Below, piece by piece: positions 1-8,527 of a DNA stretch of 64,000 nucleotides (within the stretch, counting starts at the first letter, position 1; every line of letters starts with the position of its first letter). Source of the DNA: Bradyrhizobiaceae bacterium (GTDB lineage: Bacteria > Pseudomonadota > Alphaproteobacteria > Rhizobiales > Xanthobacteraceae). Location: the NCBI GenBank assembly GCA_020544565.1, contig CP078014.1, positions 3,474,016 through 3,538,015 on the forward strand, read 5' to 3'. The notes under the pieces are model-generated. The model was not told the origin of the DNA. It did not search any database and worked only from the letters and a program-made list of their open reading frames with translations. Position numbers and translations under genes: made by a program.

Positions 1-2
1 TC

Positions 3-374
3 CGCGGCGTCATCGCGGCATGGCTGCTGAACCGCTGGGGCGTCTATCCTGTGCAGATCCTCGACGGCATCGGGGCCGGGCTGCAGAGCGTCGCGGTGCC
101 GGGTCTGGTCGCGAGGATCCTCGACGGCACCGGGCGCATCAACGCAGGCCAGGGCGCGGTCATGACCGTTCAGGGCATCGGCGCGTCGCTCAGCCCGGCG
201 ATCGGCGGCTGGATCGCACAGGAGTTCGGCTATGGGCCGATGTTCGTCATTCTCGGCGCGTTCGCCACGGTGTCGGTCGCGCTCTGGATCGTCTTCGCGC
301 CACTGCTCAGGCCCGCCTGCGCTGCCAAACCTCAGGTGAACGAAACAACATCCCCCGCCGCAGGTCTTGCCTGA
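3..374 (+). CDS. MFS transporter, C-terminal part (5' end outside window)
   Basis: The reading frame is open from the first bases and ends in TGA at 372-374, so only about 123 C-terminal residues are seen. They contain alternating hydrophobic stretches and a loop with GAGLQSVAVPGLVARI and GWIAQEFGYG, typical of the last transmembrane helices of major facilitator superfamily exporters. The stop overlaps the start of the next gene (TGATG), so the two are probably co-transcribed and translationally coupled. Pairing with an ArsB-like carrier suggests a metalloid or drug efflux context, but the substrate cannot be read from this fragment. Confidence 0.75.
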   Translation, partial: RGVIAAWLLNRWGVYPVQILDGIGAGLQSVAVPGLVARILDGTGRINAGQGAVMTVQGIGASLSPAIGGWIAQEFGYGPMFVILGAFATVSVALWIVFAPLLRPACAAKPQVNETTSPAAGLA

Positions 375-1633
375 TGCTTGACGCCAACACCGTAACCTGG
401 GGCATCGCAGGCCTTGCCACCTTCGGGGTCATCGCGCGCCCGTGGCATCTGCCGGAATACATCTGGGCCGTCACCGGCGCCGTGCTGCTGGTCGCGTTTG
501 ACCTCCTGCCGTGGCGGGACGCGATGATGGCCGCGGGCAAAGGCACCGATGTCTATTTCTTTCTGGTCGGGATGATGCTGCTCGCCGAGGTGGCACGGAA
601 GGAAGGTTTGTTCGACTGGCTTGCGCAGCAGGCCGTCGGACATTCGCGCGGTTCGGCGGCCCGACTGTTCGCGATCGTCTATGGGGTCGGCACGCTCGTC
701 ACCATCTTCCTGTCGAACGACGCGACCGCCGTCGTCCTGACGCCCGCGGTCTATGCCGCAACCCGCGCCGCCAGGGTCGAGCCGCTGCCATATCTGTTTG
801 CCTGCGCATTCATCGCCAACGCCGCGAGCTTCGTGCTGCCGATATCGAACCCGGCCAACCTGGTGGTGTTCGGCGAGCGGATGCCGCCGCTGCTGGAATG
901 GTTGCGATATTTCGCATTGCCTTCGGTGACGGCGATCGTTGTCACGTTCATCGTGCTCCGCATCAGCCAGCGGGATAACCTTCGCGGCAACATCGACAGC
1001 GCGAGCGACCAAAACGTGGCGCTCACGCCAATGGCGGCGCTCGCCGCCGCCGGCATCGGCGCGACCGCGATCGTGCTGCTCGCCTCGTCGGCGCTCGGCA
1101 TGGATCTCGGCCTGCCGACCTTTGCCTGCGGAGTGGCGGTCGCCGCAATCGTCCTGCTGGTGACCCGTCAGTCGCCGGCCGCGGTCGTCCGCGACATCTC
1201 CTGGTCGGTGCTACCCCTCGTCGCCGGGCTGTTTATCCTGGTGGAAGGTCTCAATCGCACGGGCGTGATTCCGGCCCTTGCGGAGGAATTGAAGCGAGCC
1301 GCCGCTCTTTCGCCGCACGCGACGGCCTGGGGAGCCGGCATCATTACCGCGATCGCCTCGAACCTCATCAACAACCTGCCGATGGGGCTGATCGCCGCGA
1401 CGACGACGCAAGCCGCGCAGTCATCGCTCCATGTCACCGGCGCCGTGTTGATCGGCATCGATCTCGGGCCGAACCTTTCGGTCACGGGGTCTCTCGCCAC
1501 GATCCTGTGGCTGATCGCGCTGCGCCGGGAGGGCGAGCACGTCGGCGCGCTCCGCTTCCTCAAACTGGGCATTCTGGTGATGCCGCCCGCCTTGATCCTG
1601 TCATTGCTCGCGCTCGCGTTGACGGCGCCGTAA
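374..1633 (+). CDS. arsB: ArsB/NhaD-type arsenite (anion) transporter
   Basis: This 419-residue polytopic membrane protein is close to the usual ArsB length of about 430. It has roughly ten to twelve hydrophobic segments and the family signature around residues 112-123 (FLSNDATAVVLTP), with the conserved Asn-Asp pair at 115-116. A second half-site, NLINNLPMG, lies in the C-terminal half. Members export arsenite or antimonite, or in the NhaD branch exchange Na+/H+. The longer frame that begins at base 20 is rejected because the ATG at 374 overlaps the MFS stop. No arsR or arsC is visible, so arsenite specificity is an inference. Confidence 0.8.
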   Translation: MLDANTVTWGIAGLATFGVIARPWHLPEYIWAVTGAVLLVAFDLLPWRDAMMAAGKGTDVYFFLVGMMLLAEVARKEGLFDWLAQQAVGHSRGSAARLFAIVYGVGTLVTIFLSNDATAVVLTPAVYAATRAARVEPLPYLFACAFIANAASFVLPISNPANLVVFGERMPPLLEWLRYFALPSVTAIVVTFIVLRISQRDNLRGNIDSASDQNVALTPMAALAAAGIGATAIVLLASSALGMDLGLPTFACGVAVAAIVLLVTRQSPAAVVRDISWSVLPLVAGLFILVEGLNRTGVIPALAEELKRAAALSPHATAWGAGIITAIASNLINNLPMGLIAATTTQAAQSSLHVTGAVLIGIDLGPNLSVTGSLATILWLIALRREGEHVGALRFLKLGILVMPPALILSLLALALTAP

Positions 1634-1672
1634 CGTCACCAGGTATCGACGAAAGGCATTCCTATCGGAAAG

Positions 1673-2482
1673 TCAGATTCTGGGGTCGACGAAGTTGGGC
1701 GCGCGATTCTCCAGGTTGGCCCTGACGGCCTCGATCTGATTTGGCGACCCGAGCAGATTGCGCTGTTCCTCGGTTTCCATGGCGAGACCGGCGGCCGCAT
1801 CGCAGGTGACGGCCTCGTTAAGCAACCGTTTGATGGCGCGGATCGCGTCCGGGCTACGCTCTGCGATCTCCTGGGAAGTGGCCATTGCCGCGGCCAACGG
1901 ATCGGCCTCCAGCCGCGTCGCGAAGCCGTAGGCCAGCGCTTCCTCGGCGGAAAAGACGCGCGCGGTGTAAGTCAATTCACGCACGACATCCTCGCGGGCC
2001 AGATGACGCATGAGCTGTGTTCCGGCCATGTCGGGCACCAGCCCCCATTTCGCCTCGACGATGCTGAGCTTCGTTCCGGGCGCGACGTAGCGCAGGTCGG
2101 CGCCGAGAGCGAGCTGGAAGCCGCCGCCGAAGGCGACGCCATGCACGGCTGCGATCACCGGCACCGGCAACTCACGCCACAGCCATATGATGTGCTGCGC
2201 AAAATTGGTGATGCCATGCGTGCGCTTGGTCAAATCGATAAACGGCAGGATGCTGCGCCCCTCGGTGGTGGCGATGATGCGTTCGACATCCAGTCCCGCG
2301 CAAAAGGCCCGGCCTTCTCCGGAGATCACCACGACGCGCACGGATGCATCTTGCTTGAGCCTTGCGCCGGCTGCCGCGATGGCCTTGAACATGTCCGGAT
2401 CGAGCGCATTCATTTTATCGGCGCGATTGAGGCGGACATCGGCAATGCCGTTTCTGACCGTCAGGCGGACACGATCGTTCAT
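1673..2482 (-). CDS. Enoyl-CoA hydratase/isomerase (crotonase) family protein
   Basis: This 269-residue crotonase-fold protein would hydrate or isomerise an acyl-CoA in the cytoplasm. The oxyanion-hole motifs are present: CAGLD at 61-65 and HGVAFGGG at 114-121. A candidate acid/base pair is Glu143 with Asp151, in the segment VEAKWGLVPDMAGTQ. That segment resembles dienoyl-CoA isomerases more than the PE-type hydratases, so an isomerase activity is possible. The start at 2482 has a strong ribosome site (AGAAGGAG) just upstream. The reading frame extends further upstream, but that part is the antisense of the neighbour. No other beta-oxidation gene adjoins it. Confidence 0.85.
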   Translation of the reverse strand: MNDRVRLTVRNGIADVRLNRADKMNALDPDMFKAIAAAGARLKQDASVRVVVISGEGRAFCAGLDVERIIATTEGRSILPFIDLTKRTHGITNFAQHIIWLWRELPVPVIAAVHGVAFGGGFQLALGADLRYVAPGTKLSIVEAKWGLVPDMAGTQLMRHLAREDVVRELTYTARVFSAEEALAYGFATRLEADPLAAAMATSQEIAERSPDAIRAIKRLLNEAVTCDAAAGLAMETEEQRNLLGSPNQIEAVRANLENRAPNFVDPRI

Positions 2483-2552
2483 GTCGGAATCTCCTTCTGT
2501 TGCGATCGCAAGAGCGGATCTGTCCTGCTCGTCTCCGAGACACGCGATCCAT

Positions 2553-3509
2553 CTAGGCGGCGAGCTGCGTGTCACTCTGGATGATCCCGGCGAAGCCCTG
2601 TCGCCACGACGAGTAGCGCGGCGACCACTCGAGTTCGCGCTTGGCCTTGGCGTTCGATCCCGCACGCGCCTGCGTCATCATGGCGACGATATGCTCGCCG
2701 GCGGCGAGGCGGCCAAGCCATGCCGGCACGCGGAAGGGCGGTTTCGCGCCGAGCATGGCAGCAAGCGCGGGGAGCCAGTCATGTACGGGCGCCGGATCAT
2801 CGTCGACGATATTGTAGATGCCGGCGCCTTGCTCGACCGCGCGGGCAGTCGCCGCCGCGGCGTCGTCCACATGCAGGAACGACCACCACGCCGTGCCGCC
2901 GCCGATCAACGGCATGCGGCGGCTGCGGACCTGCTCGATCATGAAGGGATCGAAGACGCCGGTGCCGGGGCCATAGAAGCCGCCATAGCGCAAGGCGACG
3001 CCGGCTACTCCCGGCGTTGTCGTCACAGCGTGTTCGAGATGGCGGATGGCGTCGAGCGTAGCGCGGAGTTCCCGCGGCGGATTCGGATCGAGCGGATCGT
3101 CCTCGGTCTTCACATATCCGCCGTCCCGCGCATAAGCCCAGCCGCAGAAGCTTTGCGCGACCATTCGCTTCGCGCCGCAGTCGCGTGCTGCCGCGAGCAG
3201 ATGGTCGGTTCCAGCGGTGCGCAGCCGATTGCTGCCGGCGAAGGCGCGATCGAACTTGCGCAGATCCAGAGCACCTTTCAAATCCGTCAGTTGATGCACG
3301 ATCACGTCCGGGCGTGCGGCTGTAACCGCAGCGCGGATGGCTTTCTCATCGAGTGCGTCGGCGACGACGGGCTCGGCGCCGAGTTCCCGCAGGAGGCCGG
3401 TCTTTGTGGGCGTTCGCGTCAATCCGACGACGCTGTGGCCCTTGCGGACCAGGAGGGGAACCAGACTGCGTCCAACGGCGCCCGTCGCGCCTGCAACGAA
3501 AATGCGCAT
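2553..3509 (-). CDS. NAD(P)-dependent epimerase/dehydratase family protein
   Basis: This 318-residue extended short-chain dehydrogenase begins with a Rossmann motif (GATGAVG, residues 7-13). It shows the late-domain features of nucleotide-sugar epimerase-like proteins, such as FLHVDDAAAATARAVE. The canonical YxxxK is not obvious: the Tyr-rich stretch YARDGGYVKTEDD lies where the active site would be, so it may be an atypical, NmrA-like or reductase-type member. It is divergently transcribed from a TetR gene, with a palindrome in the 54-base gap. It is therefore the likely target of that regulator. Confidence 0.8.
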   Translation of the reverse strand: MRIFVAGATGAVGRSLVPLLVRKGHSVVGLTRTPTKTGLLRELGAEPVVADALDEKAIRAAVTAARPDVIVHQLTDLKGALDLRKFDRAFAGSNRLRTAGTDHLLAAARDCGAKRMVAQSFCGWAYARDGGYVKTEDDPLDPNPPRELRATLDAIRHLEHAVTTTPGVAGVALRYGGFYGPGTGVFDPFMIEQVRSRRMPLIGGGTAWWSFLHVDDAAAATARAVEQGAGIYNIVDDDPAPVHDWLPALAAMLGAKPPFRVPAWLGRLAAGEHIVAMMTQARAGSNAKAKRELEWSPRYSSWRQGFAGIIQSDTQLAA

Positions 3510-3530
3510 GACGTTACCTCGCGTCTTGAT

Positions 3531-3550
3531 AACCTACTTAAAAGTAGGTT
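3531..3550. promoter_or_regulatory. Palindromic operator between epimerase and tetR
   Basis: AACCTACTT at 3531-3539 and AAGTAGGTT at 3542-3550 form a perfect 9-base inverted repeat with a 2-base centre. It lies 21 bases from the epimerase start and 13 bases from the tetR start, so binding would cover both divergent promoters. This is the usual arrangement for TetR-type autoregulation. Confidence 0.7.
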
Positions 3551-3563
3551 AGTAACGATCCCG

Positions 3564-4160
3564 ATGAATGCAAGAGTGCGCAAGCGATTAAGTGCGGAAC
3601 AACGGCGAGCCCAGATTATCGAGGCGGCCGTCGCCGCCTTTGCGCGCGACGGCTACGACGCGACGCGAATGGATGACATCGCGGTACGGGCTGGGATCAC
3701 CAAGCCGGTGCTCTACGATCACTTTTCCTCGAAGCAGGCGTTGTTCCTTGCGGTGCTTCAGACCATCCGCGACGGCCTCATCGCCCGAGGCAAGGCGATC
3801 GTGCGCGACGATGGTGACCCGCAGCAAAAATTTCACCGCGCTGTCGATGCCTTTCTTGAATTCGTCGAGCAGGCTCCGGATGCCGCCCGGGTGCTGCTGA
3901 CGGTTCCGGCAACAGACCCGGTTGCGGCCAAGGTCTCGCGCAAGGTTCAGGCCGGTGCATCCGCCGGCATCGCCGCGCTGCTGGCGGAGTCCATGCCGGG
4001 GCGCACGCCATGGCACCTGCAGGCGACCGCGGCGTTTCTGAAAGAAGGGCTCCATGCGGTGGCCGTGTGGTGGCTCGACCATCCGGGGCCCAGTCGCAAG
4101 GAGATCGTCGACATCGTTCTGGATGTGGCGTGGCCGGGATTGCGGCGACAGACACGCTGA
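3564..4160 (+). CDS. TetR/AcrR family transcriptional regulator
   Basis: This 198-residue protein has an N-terminal TetR helix-turn-helix at about residues 14-60 (IIEAAVAAFARDGYDATRMDDIA then GITKPVLYDHFSSK). A helical ligand-binding C-terminal domain follows. The frame is open far upstream, but the ATG at 3564 is chosen because it begins the usual short basic N-terminus and follows the operator. It probably represses itself and the divergent epimerase. The ligand is unknown. Confidence 0.88.
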   Translation: MNARVRKRLSAEQRRAQIIEAAVAAFARDGYDATRMDDIAVRAGITKPVLYDHFSSKQALFLAVLQTIRDGLIARGKAIVRDDGDPQQKFHRAVDAFLEFVEQAPDAARVLLTVPATDPVAAKVSRKVQAGASAGIAALLAESMPGRTPWHLQATAAFLKEGLHAVAVWWLDHPGPSRKEIVDIVLDVAWPGLRRQTR

Positions 4161-4288
4161 CCGCGCGTGATCGTGCTGCCGCGATGTGGCTCACGTGGAG
4201 TTCTGCTGCGAACCGTCGAAGGTTTTCTGCTCGTCATCGGGAACGACAGCCCGCGAAACGGGGGCGGATCGATCGAAAGAGGTGGCGC

Positions 4289-4639
4289 ATGAGAGATATC
4301 TCGCTCCAGATCGCCGGCGCACTGGCGATCGTCGTCGCGATCGTGCACGGCGTCATCGCCGAGGTGCAGGTGTTTCCGAAAGCTCGCATCGAACCGCGAG
4401 GAGCCCGGCGCCTGCTGCACATGGTCTGGCAAGCGAGCACGGTCGACTGGATCTGCATCGGCGCGCTGCTGATCGCGACGCCGGCTCTGGGCTCCGAGAG
4501 CGCGCGACGATGGATCATCGCGGCGGCGGTTATCATCTATGGCTATGCGGCAATGGGCAACGCCGTCGCCAGCCGCGGCCGGCACATTGGCTGGTGCCTG
4601 ATGGGCGCAGTCGTGGGGCTCTCGCTGATGGGCTTGTAG
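4289..4639 (+). CDS. Small membrane protein, unknown function
   Basis: This 116-residue protein has about four hydrophobic segments (residues 8-26, 50-65, 72-88 and 96-114) with short loops, so it is an inner-membrane protein. The start at 4289 has a GAAAGAGG ribosome site. I do not recognise the family. It lies a few bases before an ICMT-type methyltransferase on the same strand and is probably co-transcribed with it. Confidence 0.6.
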   Translation: MRDISLQIAGALAIVVAIVHGVIAEVQVFPKARIEPRGARRLLHMVWQASTVDWICIGALLIATPALGSESARRWIIAAAVIIYGYAAMGNAVASRGRHIGWCLMGAVVGLSLMGL

Positions 4640-4654
4640 AGGCCGGTGGAGGTG

Positions 4655-5332
4655 ATGATGCCATTGCTGATGCGCACCCTCAGAACGACCGTCGTTGGTT
4701 TGATCGTGTTCTGTTGTCTTGTCTTCGTCCCGGCCGGCACGTTGGCTTACTGGCAGGGCTGGGCGTTCATCGCCGTCTTCGGCATATCGACCACCCTGAT
4801 CGGCCTCTATCTGGCGCTGACCAACCCCGTGCTGCTGGAACGGCGCATCAAGGCCGGACCGGCGGCCGAGACCAGGCCGGTGCAGAAGATCATCATCACG
4901 CTCTCTTTCGCGGTGTTCTGCCTGATGCTGATCGTCTCTGCACTCGACCACCGCTTCGGCTGGTCGCGCGTTCCGGCCTGGCTTTCGATCGTCGGAAACG
5001 CGCTCGTTGTGGTGGGGCTGATGATCGACCTGCGCGTTTTTCATGAAAACAGCTACGGCGCATCCACCATCGAGAAGATGGAGGGACAGAAGGTCGTTAC
5101 CACCGGTCCCTACGCCGTCGTTCGTCACCCGATGTATGTCGGGGTCCTTATCATGGTGCTCGGAACGCCGCTGGCGCTCGGCTCCGGGTGGGGCCTCGTT
5201 CTCGCCGCCGCCATCGTTCCGATTCTGGTGTTGCGCATTCTCGACGAGGAAAGACTGCTGCGTGACGAGCTGGAAGGCTACGACACCTATGCGCGAGACG
5301 TACGCTATCGGCTGCTGCCGGGCATCTGGTAG
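4655..5332 (+). CDS. Isoprenylcysteine carboxyl methyltransferase (ICMT/PEMT) family protein
   Basis: This integral membrane methyltransferase of about 225 residues carries the family signature GPYAVVRHPMY near residues 151-161, followed by two hydrophobic segments and a conserved Glu-Glu (DEERLL). The fold binds S-adenosylmethionine. Bacterial members often modify lipids or quinone-like substrates, and true prenylated proteins are unlikely here. Starts at GTG 4646, ATG 4655 and ATG 4658 are possible. The GGTGGAGG sequence favours the ATGs. It is the last chromosomal gene before the attachment site. Confidence 0.82.
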   Translation: MMPLLMRTLRTTVVGLIVFCCLVFVPAGTLAYWQGWAFIAVFGISTTLIGLYLALTNPVLLERRIKAGPAAETRPVQKIIITLSFAVFCLMLIVSALDHRFGWSRVPAWLSIVGNALVVVGLMIDLRVFHENSYGASTIEKMEGQKVVTTGPYAVVRHPMYVGVLIMVLGTPLALGSGWGLVLAAAIVPILVLRILDEERLLRDELEGYDTYARDVRYRLLPGIW

Positions 5333-5497
5333 GGAGACCGTTGCTCAAAAGGCGCAGGGGTTGGTTTGAAATGCGGGTCGAAGCCTCGAAGCTCGATGAC
5401 ATCATTCGCCGCCGGAAGCGATTCGAGCCCTTCATCGACAAACGCCGCCGTTTCTGCGGGCATAGGTCGGTGGCTTTAGAAGGCAATCGGGGATATT

Positions 5498-5542
5498 TGG
5501 CGCACCCGACACGATTCGAACGTGTGACCTTTGCCTTCGGAG
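5498..5542 (-). other. ICE attachment site: 3' half of tRNA-Arg(CCG)
   Basis: Read on the minus strand, this 45-base segment is the 3' half of an arginine tRNA. It starts in the anticodon loop (CTCCGAA, anticodon CCG) and continues through the anticodon 3' stem GGCAA, the variable loop and the T arm with GTTCGAATC, ending in CCA. The upstream half is absent: bases right of 5542 do not form a D arm or acceptor stem. This is the displaced tRNA end left when an element integrates into a tRNA gene. The integrase begins 186 bases to the right, as expected. The intact tRNA should lie at the other ICE end. Confidence 0.85.
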
Positions 5543-5679
5543 CAATTTAGCCTGCCTATCCTAAATACACGATAGGGCACGCTACAATGCGATATATGAC
5601 TGAAATTACTGGACAATACAGATTTTCGCGCCGAACTATCTATCCAGAATTTCGCTCCGATATCCAGCCGGTTGCTTCC

Positions 5680-5703
5680 GTGGTGCTTCCGCGGAAGCAC
5701 CAC
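5680..5703. promoter_or_regulatory. Perfect 24-base palindrome upstream of the integrase
   Basis: The arm GTGGTGCTTCCG is followed directly by its exact reverse complement CGGAAGCACCAC, ending 24 bases before the integrase ATG. There is no T-run, so it is not a simple terminator. It could be the operator for an integrase regulator or a recombination-directionality-factor or integrase arm site. A weaker dyad, CCTATC (5555) with GATAGG (5571), lies between it and the attachment core. Confidence 0.6.
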
Positions 5704-5727
5704 GCTCACTAGCGAGGGGAACGCTTC

Positions 5728-7086
5728 ATGGCAAAGCTGACCAAGCGGATCGTGGACGCTGCCGATGTCCGCGAGAAGGACTATTTCATCTGGGATGACG
5801 AACTGCCCGGCTTTGGCCTCCGCGTGTTCGCCTCCGGCAAGCGCAGCTACCTCATTCAATATCGCGCTGCTGGACGCACGCGACGATATACCATCGGCCT
5901 GCATGGCGTGTGGACACCAGAGACAGCCCGGCAAGAAGCGAAGGTCCAACTGGGGCGCGTTGCGCGCGGCGATAATCCTTCCGAGGAACGCCAGCTCGAC
6001 CACAAGGCCATCACGGTCAAGGAGCTTTGTGCCCTCTACACCGCCGATCTGAACGCAGGTCTCATCTTGGGTAAGGGCGGACGACCGAAGAAGCCAACCA
6101 CCATCGTGACCGACACTGGCCGTATCGAGCGGCACATCATCCCGCTGATCGGCGCACGCCGAGTCAAAGATCTGACCAAAGCGGACATCAACAAGGTCTT
6201 GAAGGACATCATGGCGGGCAAGACGCGCGTCGCCGTCAAGACGAAGAAGCTGCGTGGAAAGGCCATCGTTCGCGGTGGTGCCGGCACCGCCACGCGTACC
6301 GTCGGGCTGTTGGGTGGCATCCTCACCTACGCTGTCGACGCTGGGATCATCGAGATCAATCCAGCGCACGGCATCAAGAAGCCCAAGGACAATGTTCGGA
6401 ATCGTCGTCTGACAGAGGCGGAGTACCGCACTCTCGGTCAGATGCTTCGCGAGGCGGCGGCGAACGAGAAATACGCCATGACCGTGGACATCATCCGGCA
6501 GATCGCGCTCACTGGCTGCCGCCGCTCGGAAATGATCTCGCTAATGTGGATCGAGGCTGACACCGACGCGAGCTGCATGCGCCTGGTGGACAGCAAGGAA
6601 GGCGAGTCCATTCGTCCTATCGGACTGCCCGTCGTCGAGTATCTGGAGGAACGTCGCAAGACCGCTGCGGGCACCTACGTCTTCCCCGGTCAGGGCGAGG
6701 ACAATGCGTTCGGTAGCTTCCCGAACCATTGGGAGCAGATCTTCACAGACAGCCCGCTCGTCGGTGTCACCCCGCACGTCCTGCGCCACAGCTTTGCCAG
6801 CATCGCCAACGATCTCGGCTTCACCGAGGTGACGATCGCCGCGCTGGTCGGCCACTCCAAAGGTTCGGTGACGAGCAAATATATTCACACACTCGACACG
6901 GCGCTCATCATGGCCGCCGATACGATCTCCGGCTACATTCAAGGGCTGCTCCAGGGAGTGGAATTCAAGCAGACAGCCTACGCACTGGATCGCGACTCCC
7001 GTCGAGCCGCGCTTGACCTCTTCCTGACCAAAGCGGTGGGAGAGCCGGCGAACGAAGCAGAAGAGGAGGGTCGCTTGGCAGCTTGA
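5728..7086 (+). CDS. int: Tyrosine recombinase/integrase of the ICE
   Basis: This 452-residue P4-type integrase inserts and, with a directionality factor, excises the element at the tRNA-Arg site. The arm-binding domain (DUF4102) covers about residues 1-95, with LPGFGLRVFASGKRSYLIQYR. A core-binding domain follows to about 215, then the catalytic domain. Catalytic residues are visible: Arg265 in TGCRRSE, His350-x-x-Arg353 in HVLRHS, His376 in VGHSKG, and the nucleophile Tyr385 in TSKYIHT. The ATG is preceded by GCGAGGGGA. Its position next to the tRNA remnant supports this role. Confidence 0.95.
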   Translation: MAKLTKRIVDAADVREKDYFIWDDELPGFGLRVFASGKRSYLIQYRAAGRTRRYTIGLHGVWTPETARQEAKVQLGRVARGDNPSEERQLDHKAITVKELCALYTADLNAGLILGKGGRPKKPTTIVTDTGRIERHIIPLIGARRVKDLTKADINKVLKDIMAGKTRVAVKTKKLRGKAIVRGGAGTATRTVGLLGGILTYAVDAGIIEINPAHGIKKPKDNVRNRRLTEAEYRTLGQMLREAAANEKYAMTVDIIRQIALTGCRRSEMISLMWIEADTDASCMRLVDSKEGESIRPIGLPVVEYLEERRKTAAGTYVFPGQGEDNAFGSFPNHWEQIFTDSPLVGVTPHVLRHSFASIANDLGFTEVTIAALVGHSKGSVTSKYIHTLDTALIMAADTISGYIQGLLQGVEFKQTAYALDRDSRRAALDLFLTKAVGEPANEAEEEGRLAA

Positions 7087-7087
7087 G

Positions 7088-7475
7088 GCTTGCGATCACA
7101 TCCACCACAAATCGCGCAAGGCCGGCATCTCGGTCCCAACTCTGGTGATGATGGCGGTAATAGGAATGATATGCGCCCTGAATCGGCTCACCCACGGCGC
7201 CGGCGCAGAACTCAAGCAGATCGAGGATCACCGGCGTGTCGGGCACTTCGCTCGGGGAGAGCGGCCATTCGATCCACGGCACCTCGGCACCTAGCACCCG
7301 GCGGAAGGCCTACTCGTCACACCCACACGGACCGTTTCCGTCGGGGCACTGTTCCGGAAAGCGCAGGCCAAATGAGCCGTTGCCAATTCCCGTCTGGATC
7401 AAGCTGTAGAGGCCGGCCCACAAGCGCGCATCGATGACATCGATTGTTGGAGGTCGTGTTCCGTACTCACGATCG
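7088..7475 (-). pseudogene. Decayed gene cut off by the integrase region
   Basis: On the minus strand one frame reads as convincing protein, including TIDVIDARLWAGLYSLIQT, GLRFPEQCPDG and EFCAGAVGEPIQGAYHSYYR. It is interrupted by an in-frame TAG at 7310-7312 and by a TGA near 7475 at its upstream end. The downstream end runs without homology into the antisense of the integrase tail. It looks like the middle of a protein of unknown function that has lost both ends. I do not recognise the family with certainty. Confidence 0.55.
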
Positions 7476-7507
7476 GTAAAATAGGTAGATATCGGTTTCC
7501 CTCAAGA

Positions 7508-8527
7508 TCATCCCTTCTCCGCGTGGTTTGCCCGCTCTGCTATGTCTGCGCATCGTTCGATCAACGCCTCAAACGGCTCGGCGTCTTCGAGCAGCAGCCC
7601 GTCTTCGACCATGCGCGCGTAATCCATGGCCAACGCCGTGCGCGCCTCACCATTCGGCGCGAGTTGCAGGTTTCCGCTGACAGCGGCTTCATAGTCGATG
7701 GCCGCGCCATCGACCGCTTTCTCCGCGAAGAACATGCTCTTGTGGTGGGCAACGGCATTGGCGAGGTTGCGGTCGGCGAATGCGACGGTGGCGATGCCCG
7801 CATCGTCCAGTCGAACAACGTCGTGCCAGTGGCGGGCGAAGCGCTCGCCACGCAGCCGTTCCTGCAGGCAAAAGACGTGCATTGCGGTCGCCTTCTCCCA
7901 GAAGGTCCGCTCGGCATGCATCACCCGCGGGCGCGCCGTTGGAAACTCGACGCCTTCGATCAGTCCGGCCGCATCGCACGCCACATCGCGTGGGCTGGCC
8001 GGCTCTCCCGTCGAGCGGGCACCGAACTCCAGCATCACGCTCGGAGCCACATAGCCCGATCCCGCCGAGGTCGCTTCATAGTCGACGAACAGCTTGTCGC
8101 CTTCGACCCTGAGGGTCGCGGGCAGCGATTGCGCGTCGATCGCACCGGCAAGAAGAGGCTGAACCGTTCCGTTGACCCACTCGGGCAGGCGGTATCGGAC
8201 GGCCTTCGACCACCGTCTCTCCTCGCTCCGATTTTTCGGCAGGGCCTCGCCATCCTCGCCTACCAGATCAGGGGCGATGGCACGGATGTCGTAGGTGAGA
8301 TCCACGTCCTCGGAAAAACGTCGAATGACGTGATACGCCTTCGACAGCGACGTGCCGCCCTTGAACACGAGATGCTCGCCAAGGTCGGACCCGAACAGCG
8401 TCGCAAGAGTCCAAACGACCCACACATCCTTTTCCAGCAGATGGGGCGGCCGCCCGGATTGATCGGCAGCGACGGCCAAGGCCTCGCGCCGATCGCCTGC
8501 CGATAATGTGAGGAAGGCTTCAGCCAT
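7508..8527 (-). CDS. abiEii: AbiEii-type nucleotidyltransferase toxin
   Basis: This 339-residue protein is the toxin of a type IV toxin-antitoxin, phage abortive-infection pair. The nucleotidyltransferase motif GGTSLSK lies at residues 57-63, followed by SEDVDL with acidic residues 73-76. This is the GG-S-xK...D-x-D pattern of the AbiEii/DUF1814 family. Such toxins transfer nucleotides to tRNA or another target and block growth. The start at 8527 overlaps the stop of the upstream antitoxin gene by 8 bases, so production is coupled. The AbiE pair probably stabilises the ICE and may give phage resistance. Confidence 0.88.
   Translation of the reverse strand: MAEAFLTLSAGDRREALAVAADQSGRPPHLLEKDVWVVWTLATLFGSDLGEHLVFKGGTSLSKAYHVIRRFSEDVDLTYDIRAIAPDLVGEDGEALPKNRSEERRWSKAVRYRLPEWVNGTVQPLLAGAIDAQSLPATLRVEGDKLFVDYEATSAGSGYVAPSVMLEFGARSTGEPASPRDVACDAAGLIEGVEFPTARPRVMHAERTFWEKATAMHVFCLQERLRGERFARHWHDVVRLDDAGIATVAFADRNLANAVAHHKSMFFAEKAVDGAAIDYEAAVSGNLQLAPNGEARTALAMDYARMVEDGLLLEDAEPFEALIERCADIAERANHAEKG

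Noticed and set aside
2187..3563. Long upstream extension of the TetR frame
   Set aside because: It runs antisense through the crotonase and epimerase genes. The regulator begins at 3564 after its operator.
5498..5542. A functional tRNA gene
   Set aside because: Only the 3' half is present. No D arm or acceptor 5' strand can be formed from the sequence to the right.
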